Under the pieces are notes generated by a model. It had not been told where the DNA came from, ran no database searches, and saw only the letters and a program-made list of their open reading frames with translations. Both the position numbers and the translations under genes were made by a program. DNA of 13,865 bases from RGIG4140 sp045638265 (GTDB lineage: Bacteria > Pseudomonadota > Alphaproteobacteria > CAAHEQ01 > UBA3637). Shown one piece after another: positions 6,796-13,645 of the stretch (its first letter is position 1; each line of letters starts with the position of its first letter). Location of the stretch: positions 1 through 13,865 of the forward strand of contig JAZUBA010000010.1 of the NCBI GenBank assembly GCA_045638265.1. Direction: 5' to 3'.

Positions 6796-7470
6796 TTAAA
6801 TTGGTTTGATTCCTTGTTTTTTTAAGAATTTTTCAATAGTGGGCATTATGTCTTCAACCATCCGGCTAACACCTGTTTTGTTAGGGTGTGCTTTGTCGGA
6901 TTGTAAATACCGCATGGCGGAGATGATTTTATATTTATCACCACCAAAAACGCCTCGCATAAAAAACGGATAAACAGGAATGTTGTATTTTTTACCTAAT
7001 TCAGAATATATATTGGCAAATTGTTGTGCATAATAGGGTTCGGTAATTGGTGGCGCTTTCATTCCTGCCAATAAGACGGCAATTTGTTTTTGTTGGCACT
7101 TTTCAATCAATTTAGATAGGTTGTTTTTGATTGTTGCAATGCTTTCTCCACGAATGACATCATTGACACCCAGTTCAATGATGATTCCATTCGGATTCAT
7201 CTGTAAGGCTTTATCAATACGTTGTAATCCGCCTTGTGTGGTTTCACCACTCTTGCTATCGTTTAGAACGATTACTTGTGTATAATCTTCTTCTTTTAAA
7301 GCTTCTTGTAATTGTGCCGGAAAGGATTCGTTTTTATTTAAGCCATATCCGGCACTTAAACTATCACCAAATACCAATAACTTGTAAGATTCGTTTGCAT
7401 AAGACGGATTATGTGTAAAGATAAAGCAGATGATAAGAGCCAAATATACTAAATGTTTAAAAAATGACAT
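6796..7470 (-). CDS. tesA: Periplasmic SGNH esterase / lysophospholipase L1-like (TesA family)
   Basis: 224 residues from the ATG at 7470. An upstream in-frame ATG at 7533 would add 21 residues, but that stretch carries the promoter (7505-7533), while the 7470 ATG follows a G-rich ribosome binding site and starts a proper signal peptide (MSFFKHLVYLALIICFIF, cleavage near SYA|N). SGNH blocks: GDSLSAGYG (35-43, nucleophile S37), GVND (101-104), and D192-KAH195 near the C-terminus; GETTQGGL is the block II region. Known TesA enzymes hydrolyse lysophospholipids, aryl esters and long-chain acyl thioesters in the periplasm. The gene is monocistronic with its own promoter, converging on the phosphatase gene. 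The ribosome binding site contains eight G in a row (7473-7480 as C on plus), striking in so AT-rich a genome. Confidence 0.9.
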   Translation of the reverse strand: MSFFKHLVYLALIICFIFTHNPSYANESYKLLVFGDSLSAGYGLNKNESFPAQLQEALKEEDYTQVIVLNDSKSGETTQGGLQRIDKALQMNPNGIIIELGVNDVIRGESIATIKNNLSKLIEKCQQKQIAVLLAGMKAPPITEPYYAQQFANIYSELGKKYNIPVYPFFMRGVFGGDKYKIISAMRYLQSDKAHPNKTGVSRMVEDIMPTIEKFLKKQGIKPI

Positions 7471-7472
7471 TT

Positions 7473-7480
7473 CCCCCCCC
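7473..7480 (-). promoter_or_regulatory. Homopolymer G8 Shine-Dalgarno of the esterase gene
   Basis: Eight C on plus (G8 on minus) end two bases upstream of the ATG at 7470. This is the only long G/C homopolymer noticed in the window and it forms the ribosome binding site, so slippage would change its strength or spacing. Confidence 0.6.
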
Positions 7481-7504
7481 TTTTTATTTTTATTGAATAA
7501 AAAG

Positions 7505-7533
7505 AGTATAATCAGAATAATTGGTTTTGGCAA
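7505..7533 (-). promoter_or_regulatory. Promoter of the SGNH esterase gene
   Basis: Read on minus: TTGCCA (7528-7533), 17 bp, TATACT (7505-7510). It lies between the stop of the 68-residue gene and the 7470 ATG, and shows that translation cannot start at 7533 from this promoter. Confidence 0.7.
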
Positions 7534-7542
7534 GAGGTAGAA

Positions 7543-7749
7543 TTAGTTTTTTGTGCGGTGTAATAATTTATATAATGAATCAAATCCACTGCCGTTTTCA
7601 GCTTTTTGACGATTAATATAAAAATTTTGACGATTGGTCATTGCTTTGGCGTATTTTTTTAAAAAAGACGATTCATATTCACGCAACTCTTCCGAATCGG
7701 TAAGTTGCGTTAGAACGGCTAATAAATGTCTTTTTTTCTCTATGACCAT
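7543..7749 (-). CDS. Small conserved-looking protein of unknown function, 68 residues
   Basis: 68 residues, charged and predicted mostly helical (ELREYESSFLKKYAKAM), no signal peptide or membrane segment, no Cys. I do not recognise the family. It is likely real: AAAGGA sits six bases before the ATG, a strong promoter TTGACA-N17-TAACCT with extended TG-A lies upstream (7806-7834), and the reading frame is clean and spans most of its transcript. A small hairpin CTTGT/ACAAG (7766-7778) lies in the leader just upstream of the ribosome binding site. No terminator separates it from the esterase, so it could be the first gene of a two-gene unit in which the esterase has an internal promoter. Confidence 0.62.
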   Translation of the reverse strand: MVIEKKRHLLAVLTQLTDSEELREYESSFLKKYAKAMTNRQNFYINRQKAENGSGFDSLYKLLHRTKN

Positions 7750-7805
7750 TTTTATCCTTTGTTATCTTGTTTTACAAGGTATAAAAAACCGCTATTTTAA
7801 AGTTT

Positions 7806-7834
7806 AGGTTATCATAAATTTGCTTTTTTGTCAA
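7806..7834 (-). promoter_or_regulatory. Promoter of the 68-residue gene
   Basis: Read on minus: perfect TTGACA (7829-7834), 17 bp, TAACCT (7806-7811) with extended -10 TG-A before it. Confidence 0.62.
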
Positions 7835-8013
7835 TAAAAATTATTAAATTTAAGTTAACTTGTAAAAAATATAGATTAATTTATAAAAATGTTTTGTATT
7901 TTTTAAATGAAATATTTTTTAATATGAATAATAAGTGAGTATACAATTAATAATTGTACGTGTTGATTTGTTGAAATCTTGTTTTGAGCGTGTTGTTTTC
8001 GAATCATTTTTGT

Positions 8014-8053
8014 ATAAAAAAAACATTCAGCCTTTATGCAAGACCGAATGTTT
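8014..8053 (-). terminator. Rho-independent terminator of tyrS
   Basis: Arms 8021-8032 and 8042-8053 pair over 12 positions (two G-U wobbles on the minus RNA) around loop 8033-8041; on minus a T run follows (A8016-A8020 on plus). It starts 17 bp past the tyrS stop. Confidence 0.85.
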
Positions 8054-8070
8054 TAAATGATAAAATATTA

Positions 8071-9330
8071 TTAAGCTGATTTCTTAACGCGTAAAAAGTT
8101 TTTCTTTCCTTTTTGGAGTAAAACTTCTTGTTCGTCTGATGATAATTGAATAATGGTATCAATTGATGTTACTTTTTCACCATTAACAGAAAAACCGCCT
8201 TGTTGTATCATACGGCGAGCTTCGCCTTTGGAGGCAAAAAAGCCTAATTCAGCAGACAAATCAACAATATTAATGCCGGTAGTTAAACGAGCAGAATCAA
8301 ATTCTGCTGTCGGAACATTGTCCATATTTGTTCCTTTTCCGAATAATGATTGTGCAGCTTCAATGGCTTTTTGAGCTTCTTCTTCCCCGTGAACCAATTT
8401 TGTTACTTCATAAGCCATACGTTTTTTGGCTTGGATAATGTCGGTACGACATAAATCTTCAATTTCTGATGTTGGGATATCTGTGAAAAGTTTTAACAAT
8501 TTTTCAGTATCGGCATCATCGGTGTTATAAAAGTATTGATAGAATGTAAATGGAGTTGTTTTATCTCGGGCAACCCATAATGTACCGCTTTCTGTTTTAC
8601 CCATCTTTTTACCTTCTTTTGTCATTAATAATGGGCAGGTTAAACCAAATGCATCCGGTCTTTCGTCTGTAGATTTCCCTTCAAGGTGGAAATTCATTTT
8701 GCGGCTTAATTCAGTACCGGCAACAATGTTACCCCATTGATCAGAACCACCAATTTCCAACGCACATCCGTAGGTTCGGTTTAAATGAACAAAATCGTAA
8801 GCTTGCATAAGCATATAACCCATTTCAAGGAATGTTAATCCGCCATTTTCCAATCGTTTTGAGTAAGCTTCGGATGCCAACATTTTGTTGACGTTAAAGT
8901 GTGTGCCGACTAAACGCATAAATTCTACATAATTGAATGCGTTAATCCATTCGGAATTGTCTAAAATCATAGCCGGATTTTCACCATCTAAACGGATAAA
9001 ATGTGAAGCTAATTCTTTAACTTCAGCAACATTTCTTGCAACGGCTTCGTTGGTAAGCATTTTGCGCATATCGGATTTTCCTGTCGGGTCACCAACTAAT
9101 GCCGTAGCACCACCGATAACCAAAATCCCACGATGTCCTTTACGTTGTAAATGTCTGAACATCATTAAAGAAACAAAATGACCAATATGTAAACTATCTG
9201 CTGTCGGGTCAATTCCTAAATAAAAAGTAATCGGTTTGTCGCTGTTTAAAATTTTCCGAACCTCATCTTCATTTGTAACCTGATAGACATAGCCCCGTTC
9301 TTTTAAATAATCAAAAAAATCTTGTGTCAT
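8071..9330 (-). CDS. tyrS: Tyrosyl-tRNA synthetase
   Basis: 419 residues, the full bacterial TyrRS length. It charges tRNA-Tyr with tyrosine in the cytoplasm. The class I catalytic domain has YLGIDPTADSLHIGH with HIGH at 48-51, the tyrosine-pocket helix Y172-MLMQ176-AYD179, GGSDQWGN (194-201), and the signature KMGKT (242-246) in place of KMSKS, typical of the TyrRS-1 type. The C-terminal S4-like RNA-binding domain occupies about 350-419 (GEARRMIQQGGFSVNG). The ATG at 9330 follows AGAGGAAAAA. The promoter TTGCTA-N17-TATAAT lies at 9385-9413 and the terminator at 8014-8053, so it is transcribed alone. The 48-base leader shows no T-box or other structure. It is divergent from the pilin-like gene at 9560. 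Confidence 0.98.
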   Translation of the reverse strand: MTQDFFDYLKERGYVYQVTNEDEVRKILNSDKPITFYLGIDPTADSLHIGHFVSLMMFRHLQRKGHRGILVIGGATALVGDPTGKSDMRKMLTNEAVARNVAEVKELASHFIRLDGENPAMILDNSEWINAFNYVEFMRLVGTHFNVNKMLASEAYSKRLENGGLTFLEMGYMLMQAYDFVHLNRTYGCALEIGGSDQWGNIVAGTELSRKMNFHLEGKSTDERPDAFGLTCPLLMTKEGKKMGKTESGTLWVARDKTTPFTFYQYFYNTDDADTEKLLKLFTDIPTSEIEDLCRTDIIQAKKRMAYEVTKLVHGEEEAQKAIEAAQSLFGKGTNMDNVPTAEFDSARLTTGINIVDLSAELGFFASKGEARRMIQQGGFSVNGEKVTSIDTIIQLSSDEQEVLLQKGKKNFLRVKKSA

Positions 9331-9384
9331 TTTTTCCTCTTTCGTTTTAGTTAAGTTTCAACCGATTATTAAAAAATTTTTCCT

Positions 9385-9413
9385 ATTATACAGAATAAAA
9401 AAGATGTTAGCAA
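9385..9413 (-). promoter_or_regulatory. Promoter of tyrS
   Basis: Read on minus: TTGCTA (9408-9413), 17 bp, perfect TATAAT (9385-9390), about 55 bp upstream of the start codon. Confidence 0.75.
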
Positions 9414-9500
9414 GTATTAATTGAAAAAAGTATAATATTTTATAATTTGATAAAAAATATAATTAATGCTTATGTTTTTTGGAAAAAAGTTATTTTTTCG

Positions 9501-9529
9501 TTGCATATTTTTAAAAAATCAGTCATATT
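9501..9529 (+). promoter_or_regulatory. Putative promoter of the short pilin-like gene
   Basis: TTGCAT (9501-9506), 17 bp, CATATT (9524-9529). The 11-mer CGTTGCATATT (9499-9509) is identical to the start of repeat copy A (minus strand) near the other pilin-like gene. The -10 is weak. Confidence 0.45.
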
Positions 9530-9559
9530 AGTAAAAAATGATTTAAATAAGGAGGTTTT

Positions 9560-9943
9560 ATGAAAAAAAACGAATCAGGTAGGTCTATGGTTGAAATTTT
9601 GGCTGTTCTGGCAATTGTAGGTGTGTTATCTATTGGTGGGGTTGCCGGTTATACGATGGCAATGAATAGATATCAAGCCGGTCAAATTTTTGATTTTGTT
9701 CTAAAATCGGCATCAGAAACAACTGGTGGTGGTGTTGCAACACATACAAAAAGTTTTCATGGTGTTGTTGTGCGTATTATCGGTGTTAATAATAATGAAG
9801 CAGGTCTTCGTGATGGTGATGTTTGTGTTGAAGATTGGGGCGGTCTGTCTGAGGATGTTTTAGATGTTTTTGACCAACGAATGTTGCCTTATGCTATTGC
9901 AGATAAAGAGGATTGTTATAGATTGACAAGATTAGTAGATTAA
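9560..9943 (+). CDS. Short type IV pilin-like protein
   Basis: 127 residues. Cleavage after G7 by a prepilin peptidase would give R8-S-M-V-E12 with Glu at +5, followed by the hydrophobic helix ILAVLAIVGVLSIGGVAGY. The first 34 residues from the Gly share about 23 identities with the giant Cys-rich protein at 823-3621, so both belong to one export/assembly class. The globular part (about 40-127) is short for a pilin, with only two Cys (C95, C117) near the C-terminus, consistent with a D-region disulfide. A minor pilin or pseudopilin role is inferred. AAGGAGG before the ATG is the strongest ribosome binding site in the window. The exported four-Cys protein follows 25 bp later. No pilus machinery genes are nearby. 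Confidence 0.82.
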   Translation: MKKNESGRSMVEILAVLAIVGVLSIGGVAGYTMAMNRYQAGQIFDFVLKSASETTGGGVATHTKSFHGVVVRIIGVNNNEAGLRDGDVCVEDWGGLSEDVLDVFDQRMLPYAIADKEDCYRLTRLVD

Positions 9944-9968
9944 TTTCTGATATAAATAAGGACAAAAA

Positions 9969-10574
9969 ATGCGATATTTGTTTTTAGCTCTGCTTATGTT
10001 AAGTAGTACATCGGTTTTAGCAACAGATGGTGTTTATCATAGATGCTTCGGTCAAATAAATGAATTGTCGTCTGTTAATGCTAAAACGGAAAAGGTTTAT
10101 GATTTTGAATCAACAGATAAGGGGTATGGATATGGTCTTTATATGCGTACACTTGATTGTGGTGTGAATGTTACACTTTATGATTTAAATAATACCAAAC
10201 CGATGACAGAAGGCATGTTGGCTCGTGAATTATTGGGATATGCCAAATCTTTTCAAAATGAAAATGCACAAGTTTTTAATGCCAATAATTTGCCTGTTTA
10301 TATGTTGTATTCAGATGTTTTGTCTCCAGAGAAGTTTACCAAAGACAGTGTAGCACTTACTGTTTATAAAAATAATTATTTAAAAGTGCGTTTGACGTGT
10401 TCAAATATTGTAACACGAGATAAAGAACGGGCTTTTATGTTGCCACAGGATTATGTAGATAAATTAAATGCCTTAAACGAATCGGATTTTGAGTGGAATA
10501 AAGATAAAATGATGGGAATGACGATTCGAATTCTGGAAGATGTGAAACCACTTTTGGATTCGTGTGTGAAATAG
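9969..10574 (+). CDS. Exported four-cysteine protein of unknown function
   Basis: 201 residues. Family not recognised. A clear Sec signal peptide (MRYLFLALLMLSSTSVLA, cleavage A18|T) makes it periplasmic or cell-surface. The mature chain has four Cys (C26, C64, C144, C199), consistent with two disulfides. No membrane segment after the signal and no catalytic motif seen. AAGGA lies just before the ATG. It is 25 bp after the pilin-like gene and shares its terminator, so the two are almost certainly co-transcribed; a partner or chaperone role for the pilin-like protein is a guess. Confidence 0.78.
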   Translation: MRYLFLALLMLSSTSVLATDGVYHRCFGQINELSSVNAKTEKVYDFESTDKGYGYGLYMRTLDCGVNVTLYDLNNTKPMTEGMLARELLGYAKSFQNENAQVFNANNLPVYMLYSDVLSPEKFTKDSVALTVYKNNYLKVRLTCSNIVTRDKERAFMLPQDYVDKLNALNESDFEWNKDKMMGMTIRILEDVKPLLDSCVK

Positions 10575-10590
10575 TTGTTTTATAAAAAAA

Positions 10591-10616
10591 GTCAGATGGT
10601 TTATCTGGCTTTTTTA
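10591..10616 (+). terminator. Rho-independent terminator of the pilin-like / exported protein unit
   Basis: GTCAGAT (10591-10597), loop GGTTT, ATCTGGC (10603-10609) with one wobble pair, then six T. A-rich sequence before the stem can extend it. It lies 16 bp after the stop. Confidence 0.85.
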
Positions 10617-10663
10617 TTGAAAAATGTTTTATGTTCTTTTTTTTCATCTTATATAAAAAAAAC

Positions 10664-10692
10664 TGGTAAAGTGTTTTTTATTTTGTTATATT
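10664..10692 (+). promoter_or_regulatory. Putative promoter of the HPt-regulator-kinase operon
   Basis: Extended -10 TG-T-TATATT (10684-10692), 20 bp before the ATG at 10713. The -35 (TGGTAA at 10664-10669, 17-bp spacing) is poor, so the promoter may rely on the extended -10 or on an activator. Confidence 0.45.
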
Positions 10693-10712
10693 AAGATAAA
10701 GAGAGGATTTAT

Positions 10713-11162
10713 ATGGTTCAAATAGATTCAATTCCTGATATTTTTAACAATCCGACAGTGAGCGATTCGGAAGAAATAAAGTGCTTATCGCAAAGTGCAG
10801 ACGATGTTATTTTAAATTTACGTCAGAATTTTATATCGGCAACTCAAGAAAATATTATCAGAATGAAACAAATATTGAATGAAGTACGTTTTGATGTAGA
10901 AGAGCAAGCCCGAATTTTGCCGGATGTGTTTTTTAGAATGGCTCATGATATAAAAGGGCAGGGAGCTACGTTCGGTTATCCGGTATTGACTGATTTAGGG
11001 GCTGATATTTGTGATATATTACGACACAAAAATGCCTGGACACAAGAAGAATTAAATATAATAGAACAAGATGTTTCTGATATGGGGATTGCTATACGCT
11101 TGTTGCCGGAGTCGAAAAGTTCTGTTTTAGATGGAATTAAAAAAAGGTTGAGGAATAAATAA
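10713..11162 (+). CDS. HPt-domain phosphotransfer protein
   Basis: 149 residues, cytoplasmic, all-helical. The HPt signature is FFRMAHDIKGQGATFG, with phospho-acceptor H78 and the following K81-G82 typical of the HxxKG motif; helices at about 30-66 and 110-145 complete a four-helix bundle. HPt proteins relay phosphate between histidine kinases and receiver domains. Its stop codon is directly followed by the ATG of the response regulator, so the products are made together. The kinase in this operon is a simple EnvZ type without its own receiver domain, so what feeds or drains this HPt is not clear: it may connect to a hybrid kinase elsewhere. GAGAGGA precedes the ATG. Confidence 0.86.
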   Translation: MVQIDSIPDIFNNPTVSDSEEIKCLSQSADDVILNLRQNFISATQENIIRMKQILNEVRFDVEEQARILPDVFFRMAHDIKGQGATFGYPVLTDLGADICDILRHKNAWTQEELNIIEQDVSDMGIAIRLLPESKSSVLDGIKKRLRNK

Positions 11163-11840
11163 ATGGAAGTAAAACCGCATTTACTTGTTATTGATGATGA
11201 TAATCGTTTACGGCGATTATTGAAGAAGTATTTAACGGATAATGGTTTTCAAATTAGTGAAGCATCTAATGCTGATGAAACAAAACAGTTATTGAAATTG
11301 TTTGAGTTCTCTTTATTAATTATGGATGTTATGATGCCTGGTCAAAATGGGCAGGATTTAACACGAGAGTTGCGTGATAATGATTTTGAAACGCCGATTT
11401 TGATGTTGACGGCCATGGGGGATATTGATAATCGGATTTTGGGCTTAGAGGCGGGTGCTGATGATTATTTGCCGAAACCTTTTGAGCCAAAAGAACTTTT
11501 ATTGCGAATTAATAATATTTTGCGAAGACAAAAGCAATTGTCGGCTTCGGGTAATGTATATTTTGGTGATTGTCGTTATCAGCCGAAAAATGCCCGTTTG
11601 TACTTAAATGAAGAAGCAATTGTTTTAACCAGTGTTGAGCAGGATTTGTTGAAAGTGCTTGTTTCAAAGGCAGGGCAGGTTGTTACAAGAGAAGATATTA
11701 TGGAGTTGTTAGGAACGGATAACGAAAGAACGGTTGATGTTCAGATTACCCGTTTGCGTAAAAAAATTGAAACGGATATTAAGAAACCGCAATGTGTTCA
11801 AACCGTGCGTGGGCAAGGATATATGTTGGTATTAAAATGA
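11163..11840 (+). CDS. OmpR/PhoB-family response regulator
   Basis: 225 residues, the standard size. The receiver domain (about 5-120) has the acidic pair D11-D12, phospho-acceptor D55 in LLIMDVMMPG, T83 and K105 in LPKPF. The winged-helix DNA-binding domain (about 128-225) ends in ERTVDVQITRLRKKIE...VRGQGYMLV, the recognition and wing sequence of the family. On phosphorylation it should bind DNA as a dimer and control transcription; target genes are unknown. The ATG at 11163 is adjacent to the HPt stop, with GAGGAA about nine bases before it. The stop overlaps the kinase start in ATGA. Closest by character to alphaproteobacterial OmpR/EnvZ-like systems; osmotic regulation is not implied. Confidence 0.95.
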   Translation: MEVKPHLLVIDDDNRLRRLLKKYLTDNGFQISEASNADETKQLLKLFEFSLLIMDVMMPGQNGQDLTRELRDNDFETPILMLTAMGDIDNRILGLEAGADDYLPKPFEPKELLLRINNILRRQKQLSASGNVYFGDCRYQPKNARLYLNEEAIVLTSVEQDLLKVLVSKAGQVVTREDIMELLGTDNERTVDVQITRLRKKIETDIKKPQCVQTVRGQGYMLVLK

Positions 11841-13258
11841 ATGAAAATCAGGGTGTAATAAATAATCAGACAACAGATATGTCACAACGAGGCTTTGTAT
11901 GTGGGTTGAAGCGGATGTTTAATTTGTATTCAAAACATATAAAATATAGATTGTTGCCTCGTAGTTTATTGTATCGTTTTATTTTGATTATTTTGTTGCC
12001 TTTAATATTATTGCAAACAATTGTTTTTGTTTTTTTCTATGATAGACATTGGAATACGGTTAGTAGAAGATTGGCATTAGATGTTGCCGGTGAAATACAA
12101 ACCGTTATTGATTATATTGAATGGCATCATCCGTCTGTTGAGGCGTTAGATGATTTTTTGAACCGAATGGATTTAAATTTGGGTTTAAAAATGACGTTTT
12201 TGCCTAATGAAAAATTGGTAAATGAACAATTTGAGGTGGGTGGAACCACATTTCATTTAGTTAGTGCCTTGTTGGCACTTAAATATCCTGTTGATTTAAA
12301 AGATTTACAAGATAAAAGGCATCAAATCAGCATTGAATTGGAAAAGGGTGTTTTAGTTACCGTTGTTCCTCGTAAACGTTTTTTTAGTTCTACGGTTCAT
12401 GTGTTTATTATTTGGATGGTCGGTTCTTCCGTTTTGTTATTTTGGATTGCGTTTATATTTATGAAGAATCAGGTGCGTTCCATTGAGCGTTTGTCAAAAG
12501 CATCCGAATTGTTTGGTATGGGGCATGATATTCCGTTTAAACCTGGTGGAGCAAATGAGGTACGTCAGGCCGGATATTCATTTATATTAATGAAGAATCG
12601 TATTTTGAAATATTTAAGTGAGCGAACGGCAATGCTTGCCGGTGTATCACATGATTTACGGACGCCTTTAACTCGCATGAAATTGCAGTTGTCTATGATG
12701 CCCTCGGATGAAACAACACATGATTTGTTATCTGATATAACTGAAATGGAACAGATGCTTAATGCTTATTTAGCATTTGCACGCGGTGAAGGGAAAGAAG
12801 AACCTCAAAAAATTTCATTGGATGAACTGTTGTTTCAATTGGTTGAAAAACAGCGGAAGGCAGGTCAGAAAATTGATTATCATTCGGAAGAAAAAATATC
12901 TGTTTCAGGTCGTTTGAATGATATAATGCGTGCAATTAGTAATATTTTAACAAATGCGAATCGGTATGCAACTCAAACAAATGTATCATTAGGGATTCGG
13001 AATCAAACGGCACAAATTATTATAGATGATAATGGACCGGGGATTCCTGAAAGTAAACGTCAGGATGTTTTTAAGGCTTTTTATCGTATAGATGCGTCTC
13101 GTAATAAGGAAACAGGTGGAATCGGGTTAGGAATGACAATTACACGAGATATTATATTATCTCATGGTGGTGAAATTGAATTGTCAAAAAGCCCAATGGG
13201 TGGTTTGCGAGTTGTTATGTTGTTTCCGGCTATTGTTACAGATGATAAGAATATTTAA
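11837..13258 (+). CDS. EnvZ-type membrane sensor histidine kinase
   Basis: 473 residues from the ATG at 11837, which overlaps the regulator stop (ATGA); an upstream in-frame ATG at 11792 lies inside the regulator gene and is less likely. Domains: cytoplasmic N-tail rich in basic residues (1-43), TM1 about 46-68, periplasmic sensor about 69-185, TM2 about 187-208, HAMP about 209-260, HisKA with H-box GVSHDLRTPL (H272), and the ATPase domain with N-box NILTNANRYA (369-378), G1 DDNGPGIP (397-404) and G2 GGIGLGMTI (427-435). It should phosphorylate and dephosphorylate the upstream regulator. The 117-residue sensor loop has no recognisable ligand domain. No clear terminator follows. Confidence 0.95.
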   Translation: MNENQGVINNQTTDMSQRGFVCGLKRMFNLYSKHIKYRLLPRSLLYRFILIILLPLILLQTIVFVFFYDRHWNTVSRRLALDVAGEIQTVIDYIEWHHPSVEALDDFLNRMDLNLGLKMTFLPNEKLVNEQFEVGGTTFHLVSALLALKYPVDLKDLQDKRHQISIELEKGVLVTVVPRKRFFSSTVHVFIIWMVGSSVLLFWIAFIFMKNQVRSIERLSKASELFGMGHDIPFKPGGANEVRQAGYSFILMKNRILKYLSERTAMLAGVSHDLRTPLTRMKLQLSMMPSDETTHDLLSDITEMEQMLNAYLAFARGEGKEEPQKISLDELLFQLVEKQRKAGQKIDYHSEEKISVSGRLNDIMRAISNILTNANRYATQTNVSLGIRNQTAQIIIDDNGPGIPESKRQDVFKAFYRIDASRNKETGGIGLGMTITRDIILSHGGEIELSKSPMGGLRVVMLFPAIVTDDKNI

Positions 13259-13356
13259 AATACAACGAATCATTTTTAGTTTGTTTGTTATTGATTTTTA
13301 AATAAATTTTAAAGAGTAAGGTAAAGTTTTATAATAAAGGATCCCATATAGAAACA

Positions 13357-13482
13357 ATGATTTTAGTAAAAGAAAGAATCGTAAATAATTACAAAAAAGG
13401 CGATATTGTTCCGGTAAAATATATGTTTTTCAATATGTTGTATTATTCTGTTGAAAATAAACAAAAGAATACTTGCAATTAA
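13357..13482 (+). CDS. Possible small protein (41 residues)
   Basis: ATG at 13357 opens 41 codons beginning MILVKERIVNNYKKGDIVPV and ending in TAA at 13480-13482. The composition is protein-like at the N-terminus, but the nearest AAAGG is about 15 bases upstream, too far for good initiation, and no promoter is evident. The stop overlaps the -35 box of the downstream promoter. Chance is quite possible. Confidence 0.2.
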   Translation: MILVKERIVNNYKKGDIVPVKYMFFNMLYYSVENKQKNTCN

Positions 13483-13501
13483 AAAGATATTATGATAATA
13501 T
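13473..13501 (+). promoter_or_regulatory. Promoter P1 toward the right edge
   Basis: TTGCAA (13473-13478), 17 bp, TAATAT (13496-13501) with extended -10 TG-A at 13493-13495. Confidence 0.6.
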
Positions 13502-13645
13502 AAATCTTGTGCCTAAAAGGGTGCAAATAAGTGAATAGAAGGACTGGAAAAAGTTAGTTTTATTTATTTAGTTGAAAAAAGAAATAAAAAAAATCTTTAA
13601 AAATCAACAAAATATAAAATAAATAAAAAAAATAAAAAAAAGGTG

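Larger units (their letters stand above)
7750..8070. other. AT-rich intergenic region (321 bp) between tyrS and the 68-residue gene
   Basis: It contains the tyrS terminator (8014-8053) and the promoter of the small gene (7806-7834). The rest (about 7835-8010) is nearly pure A/T with no reading frame, tRNA or strong hairpin that I can support. Confidence 0.6.
13259..13645. other. AT-rich region after the kinase, no confident gene
   Basis: No convincing terminator for the kinase operon and no tRNA. It contains a weak short frame (13357-13482) and a promoter (13473-13501). Bases 13557-13640 are nearly pure A/T with many A runs and sit directly upstream of a second promoter, as UP elements do. 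Confidence 0.5.

Noticed and set aside
11792..11836. Upstream ATG for the histidine kinase (15 extra residues)
   Set aside because: It lies within the regulator gene without a ribosome binding site; the ATGA overlap start at 11837 is the usual coupled arrangement.
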